Of a DNA stretch of 64,000 nucleotides, positions 59,936 to 64,000 are shown one piece after another. The DNA lies in NCBI RefSeq assembly GCF_014200455.1, contig NZ_JACHBW010000022.1:1-64000 (forward strand), given 5' to 3'. The DNA is from Paraburkholderia bannensis (lineage in GTDB: Bacteria; Pseudomonadota; Gammaproteobacteria; Burkholderiales; Burkholderiaceae). A program made the position numbers and the translations under genes. Numbering within the stretch: the stretch's first letter is position 1; every line of letters starts with the position of its first letter. The notes beneath the pieces are model-generated. The model worked only from the letters and a program-made list of their open reading frames with translations, did not search any database and was not told where the DNA came from.

Positions 59936-61519
59936 TCAGGACGCGATTGATTTCCCGCGGAAAATGCAGAAGCTCGCTACGCCCAGCAGACTCACCGCGA
60001 TCGCGCCATAAAGCATGAGGCCACCGAAGCCATGAATCAGCGCATTGCGGCTAATCGCCTCGAATTGTGCGGCGCTCATGGCGGCGGCATTCATGATCGC
60101 GGCGGCCTGCGCGGGCACCAGCTCACCCGCCGCAACACGGCTGGCCAGCGCATTCCAGGAAACGTCTGCGGAATGTGCGCCCAGCGCCGCCTGCAATTTC
60201 AGCGAAACGCCTTCCACCAGTAAAAAGCCCATCAACGCAATATTGATTGCAAGCGTGATCATGCGCGCGCTCATGTCGATGCCCGATGCCATGCCGGCGC
60301 GGTCGGCGCTAACGGAACCGGTTGTGGTGTTCGTCACCGGCGTATTGGTTAAACCCAGCCCCGCACCGGCCAGCAGGCAACCCGGCAGCACGGCCAGGGC
60401 ACCCGCATGGCCCGTGCGGCTGCCGACCCACATCAGAAAGAAGCCCACGCCGATGGTGAGCAAGCCCGCCGGAATCAGCATCGCGGGGCGGTAACGCAGC
60501 GCGAGCCGCTCGCCGATCGGCGGAAACACGAGCGTGGGCAACGTATAGGCGAGCAGCGAAAGTCCCGCAGCAACTGGCCCTTCGCCGAGCGCACGCTGGA
60601 AATAAATCGGCAGATAGATGATGAAGGCCCAGAAGCTGAAGTTCATGCCCACCGATCCCAGCAGCGCGCCCGAGAAATTGCGCACCCTGAACACGGAGAA
60701 GTCGAACATGGGGTGCGCGATGTGCGTTTCCACCGTGTAGAACAGCGCAAGGCTCAAGGCGCTCGCCGCTAGAACGGCGAGACCGGATGCGCGGGTGAAG
60801 CCGCCATCCGCGCCTTGCGTGATGAACCAGACGAAGCCCAGGATCGCCGCCGAGAGCGTGGCCATGCCCCACCCGTCGAGCCTGCGCGCCTGCGGGTCGC
60901 GCGATTCCTGCACGCCGATCACGGCGAGCGCGAGCGTCGCCGCGGCGAGGCCGACGTGAATCCAGAACACCCATTGCCAGTTGGCGAGCGCGATGATTGC
61001 ACCGCCCACCAGCGGCCCGAAGCCCAGCCCAATACCCAGAACGATGCCCCAGGCGCTGAATGCCCGCGCACGCTGCGCACCTTCGGGAAACTGATGCGAC
61101 AGTACGGCGACGAGGCAAATCAGCATCGCGCCACCGCTCGCGCCTTGCAACACGCGGCTCGCGATCAGCACGGCGGAATTCCACGCCAGACCGCACAGCA
61201 AAGAGGCCACGCCAAACAACAGAATCGCGCCGATGAAGATACGCTTGCGGCCAAAGCGGTCGGCAAGCGTGCCGGTTGCCATCAGCACGGTGGTGCAGGC
61301 GATGGTGTAGGCGTTCATGATCCATTGAATCTGTTTGAAATCTCCGTGCAGCACGACTTCGAGTGTCGGCAGAATCACGGGGACGCTGGAGATTTCCAGC
61401 GCGAACATCATCGCCGCCAGACAGACCGCGATCAGGGCGATGGTATTTCGTTGCGGACGCAACGGTATGGCTACGGCGGCGACCTGAACTGCGTCGCGCT
61501 CGATTTCACTGGCCTGCAT
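59936..61519 (-). CDS. MFS transporter, DHA2/EmrB-like multidrug efflux
   Basis: 527 residues, 14 predicted membrane segments. MMFALEISSVPVILPTLE (motif D1), GTLADRFGRKRIFIGAIL (motif A), ASRVLQGASGGAMLICLVAV (motif B) and GIVLGIGLGFGPLVGGAI (motif C). It is divergent from a LysR gene with a 168-bp shared region containing inverted repeats, so inducible export is likely. Confidence 0.9.
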   Translation of the reverse strand: MQASEIERDAVQVAAVAIPLRPQRNTIALIAVCLAAMMFALEISSVPVILPTLEVVLHGDFKQIQWIMNAYTIACTTVLMATGTLADRFGRKRIFIGAILLFGVASLLCGLAWNSAVLIASRVLQGASGGAMLICLVAVLSHQFPEGAQRARAFSAWGIVLGIGLGFGPLVGGAIIALANWQWVFWIHVGLAAATLALAVIGVQESRDPQARRLDGWGMATLSAAILGFVWFITQGADGGFTRASGLAVLAASALSLALFYTVETHIAHPMFDFSVFRVRNFSGALLGSVGMNFSFWAFIIYLPIYFQRALGEGPVAAGLSLLAYTLPTLVFPPIGERLALRYRPAMLIPAGLLTIGVGFFLMWVGSRTGHAGALAVLPGCLLAGAGLGLTNTPVTNTTTGSVSADRAGMASGIDMSARMITLAINIALMGFLLVEGVSLKLQAALGAHSADVSWNALASRVAAGELVPAQAAAIMNAAAMSAAQFEAISRNALIHGFGGLMLYGAIAVSLLGVASFCIFRGKSIAS

Positions 61520-61613
61520 GAGCGACTCCCGAAAGTGGAGGTGATGCCGCTGCGCTGGTGCGCGGTGTGATGAGCCGTGCCTGACATCAGCGGAGTTTCC
61601 GGAGCAGTTTAGA

Positions 61614-61626
61614 GGAATATAATTCC
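61614..61626. promoter_or_regulatory. Inverted repeat GGAAT-ATA-ATTCC
   Basis: 13-bp palindrome in the divergent region between the MFS and LysR genes, 95 bp upstream of the MFS start. It may be an operator or overlap a -10 element. Confidence 0.35.
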
Positions 61627-61640
61627 CTTATTGACGCGTC

Positions 61641-61672
61641 TGGTTCCCACGATAGATTCCGTTGAGGAACCA
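61641..61672. promoter_or_regulatory. Inverted repeat TGGTTCC-N18-GGAACCA
   Basis: Perfect 7-bp arms 16-47 bp upstream of the LysR start codon. A possible LysR operator or leader hairpin. Confidence 0.35.
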
Positions 61673-61687
61673 ATAACCGGGCAGGCT

Positions 61688-62596
61688 ATGAAAGACAATC
61701 TCGACGGAGTGGCCACTTTCGTTCAGGTGGTGGAGGCAGGCAGCTTCGCGCTGGCGGCCGAGCGCATGAACCTCACCCGCTCGGCGGTCGGCAAGGCCAT
61801 CAGCCGGCTGGAGGCGCGGCTTGGCGTGCGGCTTCTTCATCGCAGCACGCGTAGTCAGTCGCTCACGACAGAAGGGCAGTCGTATTACGAGGGCTGCGTG
61901 CGGGCGCTGGCCGAACTCGACAACGCCGAGGCCGCGCTCGACCACAGCGGCATCGAGCCCAGCGGCCGCCTGCGCGTGAGCGTGCCGGAGGCTTTCGGGC
62001 ATCTGTGCGTCGCGCCTGTGTTGCTCGATCTCGCGCGGCACTATCCCAAACTGCAGATCGACCTGTCTTTCACGGACCGCGTGGTCGATCTCGTGGAGGA
62101 GGGCATCGATCTGGCCGTACGGATCGGCGAGTTGCGTGACAGCGCCACGCTGGCGGCGCGGCGTCTGGGTACGCAACATGTGGCGATCGGCGCGTCGCCC
62201 GCGTATCTCGCGCAGCATGGCACGCCACGGCGTCTCGACGATCTTGCCGATCACGTCGGCATTGCCTATTCGTGCGGCGGCAACGTGGCGCCTTGGTGGG
62301 GCGCATCCGGTGCCGCGAAGCCCACGCCCACGGTGCAGGTGCGCTCGCAGATCAGCATGGACGATATCCAGGCGATTGCGGCCGCAGCGATCGACGGCTA
62401 CGGGCTTGCGTGGCTGCCGTGCTGGCTGCTCACGCGTTTCGTGCAAAGCGGGGCGCTCGCGCCGGTGCTGGGCAGTTACCGCGTGCGTTCTCAGGAGATT
62501 TACGCGGTCTGGCCGAAGGAGCGTCATTTGCGCGCCAAGACGCGCGTGGCCATCGACGCCTTGAAGGCGCGCATTCCGGCGATGATCGGCGAGTAG
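61688..62596 (+). CDS. LysR-family transcriptional regulator
   Basis: 302 residues from ATG 61688. HTH at about residues 8-62 (FVQVVEAGSFALAAERMNLT, then RSAVGKAISRLEARLG), then a CrgA/DsdC-like effector domain (PSGRLRVSVPEAFGHLCVAP, DLVEEGIDLAVRIGELRDS). It is divergent from the MFS gene, its likely target. Confidence 0.88.
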   Translation: MKDNLDGVATFVQVVEAGSFALAAERMNLTRSAVGKAISRLEARLGVRLLHRSTRSQSLTTEGQSYYEGCVRALAELDNAEAALDHSGIEPSGRLRVSVPEAFGHLCVAPVLLDLARHYPKLQIDLSFTDRVVDLVEEGIDLAVRIGELRDSATLAARRLGTQHVAIGASPAYLAQHGTPRRLDDLADHVGIAYSCGGNVAPWWGASGAAKPTPTVQVRSQISMDDIQAIAAAAIDGYGLAWLPCWLLTRFVQSGALAPVLGSYRVRSQEIYAVWPKERHLRAKTRVAIDALKARIPAMIGE

Positions 62597-62722
62597 AGAA
62601 AGTAGCGAGAGTGGCGAGAGCAAGCGCACTTCACCCGGCATCGGATCGTGACGTTCGGGATTCCAGATCAATAAGGCCGTCACCACCCTGAGCATCGATG
62701 TAGCAGTCTAGCGCGGCGTGTA

Positions 62723-64000
62723 TCACGGCGTCGCGCATTCAAAGCTGCTCGCGCGATTGATATTGCCCTTGCCGGTATAGCGTGGAAACGCGGGATAACG
62801 GCACAGCGGACGCGTGCGCCCGTTGCTTGCCTGTGCGATATCGGTGGCGATCAGCGTTTGCGGCGCGATGCCACGCGAGACCCAGCCGTCAAGCGCACCC
62901 AGCAGATCCGCCGACGGAATGAACACGCCATTGCCGTGCTGAAAACCCGGCACCATGTAAAGGCGCATGAAATCGTCGACGCGTTCTTCGCCATAGCGCG
63001 CGATCAGGCCGTTGTAATAGGCGATGGTCTGGTTCGGGCTAATGACCTCGTCGGCGAGACCTTGCAGCGTGATGAGCTTGCCGCCGCGCGCGAGATAGCG
63101 CGAGATGTCCGGGTTCATCGCGCCGATGGTGGCCGACAGCACATAGAGACGCTGTTGATAGCGCCCCGGACGCGTCACGTCGAAGCCGATCGCATCGAAG
63201 GTCGGGTCGTGCGTGACGAAGTATTTGATGTACGCATCGCCTTGTGCGAACAGATAGCCATTGCCGAAGAAGGCGGGTTGCGGCAGACGCTCCGGCGAAT
63301 GCGCAAGGCCGAGCATGCTCGTGAAGCGCACGCCCTGGAATACGTTGTAGCCGCGATAGCGCTCCGCATTCCACGCGAGCGCATAGGGCAGGTGCATGCC
63401 GTCGCGCAAGCGTTCGAGGGTGGCCAGTTGCGCGGGCGTGAGGCATTCGTCGGCAACCGCCACGGCACCCGCTTCGTGCGTCGGGCAGCGCAGCGATTCG
63501 ATGATCTGCGCTTCCTTCGCGCGGCAGCCTTCGACGTCGCTGATGATGCCGTCGGCCGCGCCGTCGAGCGTATCGCAGGCCTGCATGGCGTGCGCGTAGA
63601 CGAATTCCAGCAACTGCGGCGACAGATAGCCACCGGGCGTGCGGTATTCGCTCTGGCCCACCATCACGCCCAACAGCCGCACGCCGGAGAAGTTCAGCGC
63701 GGGCGCGTTGGCGATCACGCCGTCGTAATCGTCGGGGTAGCGCTGGATCACGGTGTAGCCTTCGCGTCCGCCGGTCGAGCCGCCCGCGAAATACATGTGC
63801 TCGGGCGTGCGGCCATAGCGCTGCTCGATCAGCGCGAGCGCCGCGTCGTGCACTTTCTTCAGATGCAGATAGCCGAAGTTGGTCACGGCCTCGTCGAGCA
63901 GGCCAAAATTCGCCTGCGAGGAGTCGCCGCGATGGCCCGAGTCATCGCCGAAGGTGGCATAGCCACGCGCGAGCGGGGCGCGGTCGGGCGAGAAGGGCGT
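62723..64000 (-). CDS. Tannase/feruloyl esterase family protein, 5' end outside window
   Basis: The reading frame is open to the right edge of the window, so the N-terminal part is missing; at least 425 residues are visible. It contains GYATFGDDSGHRG, the nucleophile elbow GGSTGGREGYTVIQRYPDDYDG, and near the C-terminus LQGLADEVISPNQTIAYYN (acid) and VPGFQHG (histidine), the serine-hydrolase triad of the tannase family. These enzymes cleave gallate or hydroxycinnamate esters from plant material. A GTG at 63886 is an internal codon, not the start. Confidence 0.9.
   Translation of the reverse strand, partial: TPFSPDRAPLARGYATFGDDSGHRGDSSQANFGLLDEAVTNFGYLHLKKVHDAALALIEQRYGRTPEHMYFAGGSTGGREGYTVIQRYPDDYDGVIANAPALNFSGVRLLGVMVGQSEYRTPGGYLSPQLLEFVYAHAMQACDTLDGAADGIISDVEGCRAKEAQIIESLRCPTHEAGAVAVADECLTPAQLATLERLRDGMHLPYALAWNAERYRGYNVFQGVRFTSMLGLAHSPERLPQPAFFGNGYLFAQGDAYIKYFVTHDPTFDAIGFDVTRPGRYQQRLYVLSATIGAMNPDISRYLARGGKLITLQGLADEVISPNQTIAYYNGLIARYGEERVDDFMRLYMVPGFQHGNGVFIPSADLLGALDGWVSRGIAPQTLIATDIAQASNGRTRPLCRYPAFPRYTGKGNINRASSFECATP

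Noticed and set aside
1..64000. Prophage, insertion sequence, CRISPR array, toxin-antitoxin or tRNA genes
   Set aside because: No integrase, transposase, cas, restriction or tRNA-like sequence was found; the only repeats are the intergenic elements listed.

Overview
The window is GC-rich, densely coding DNA without tRNA, rRNA, phage, transposase or CRISPR genes. Protein families (DUF4148 secreted proteins, a DUF6723-like protein, a trimeric OmpC-type porin, the GlnT/GlxBCD set, many LysR and GntR/FCD regulators) and a conserved-looking palindromic intergenic repeat point to a Burkholderiaceae chromosome or chromid, most likely Paraburkholderia, Caballeronia or a close relative. It reads as a catabolic and accessory region.

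1-14238, nitrogen module. A minus-strand operon encodes a single-chain FAD amine/N-methyl amino acid oxidoreductase, both ETF subunits, a HutD-family protein and ETF:ubiquinone oxidoreductase (cut by the window edge), next to a divergent LysR gene. After a 522-bp inverted-repeat element come hutG (N-formylglutamate deformylase), an XRE-cupin regulator, and a plus-strand series glnT/gmaS-like, glxB, glxC, glxD (the methylglutamate synthase type set), amt and a GntR/FCD regulator. A near-perfect sigma-54 site and a 9-bp inverted repeat lie between the converging hutG and XRE genes and point toward glnT.

14257-23836. A GNAT acetyltransferase and a small membrane protein precede an operon of flavin reductase, periplasmic binding protein, two permeases, ATPase and a second GntR/FCD regulator. 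Two copies of ATGGNATNCCAT, 42 bp apart, precede this operon; a third precedes the first gntR. Then mmsA (methylmalonate-semialdehyde dehydrogenase) with a divergent LysR gene and a perfect inverted repeat between them.

23840-30700, membrane-lipid stress operon on the minus strand: ECF sigma factor, membrane anti-sigma factor, DUF1295 protein, CFA-type methyltransferase, FAD amine oxidase, DUF1365 protein, cyclopropane-fatty-acid synthase, mostly joined by 4-bp ATGA overlaps.

31113-36994, small genes: DUF4148 protein, a decayed small gene, YceH, a small orphan, DUF2182 and DUF899 proteins, a TPR/HTH protein with a beta-propeller partner.

37255-49576. A polar amino-acid ABC importer without its own ATPase sits with a homocysteine S-methyltransferase gene. 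Next is a sulfate-ester/sulfonate scavenging cluster: SsuB/TauB ATPase, TauD/AtsK-type dioxygenase, binding protein, TonB-dependent receptor, a fused double permease and arylsulfatase.

49746-64000. Crp/Fnr regulator, glutathione peroxidase, two MFS exporters, alpha/beta hydrolase, DUF1488, DUF4148 and DUF6723-like small proteins, NhaP-type antiporter, chemotaxis receptor, porin, LysR regulator and a tannase/feruloyl esterase cut by the right edge.
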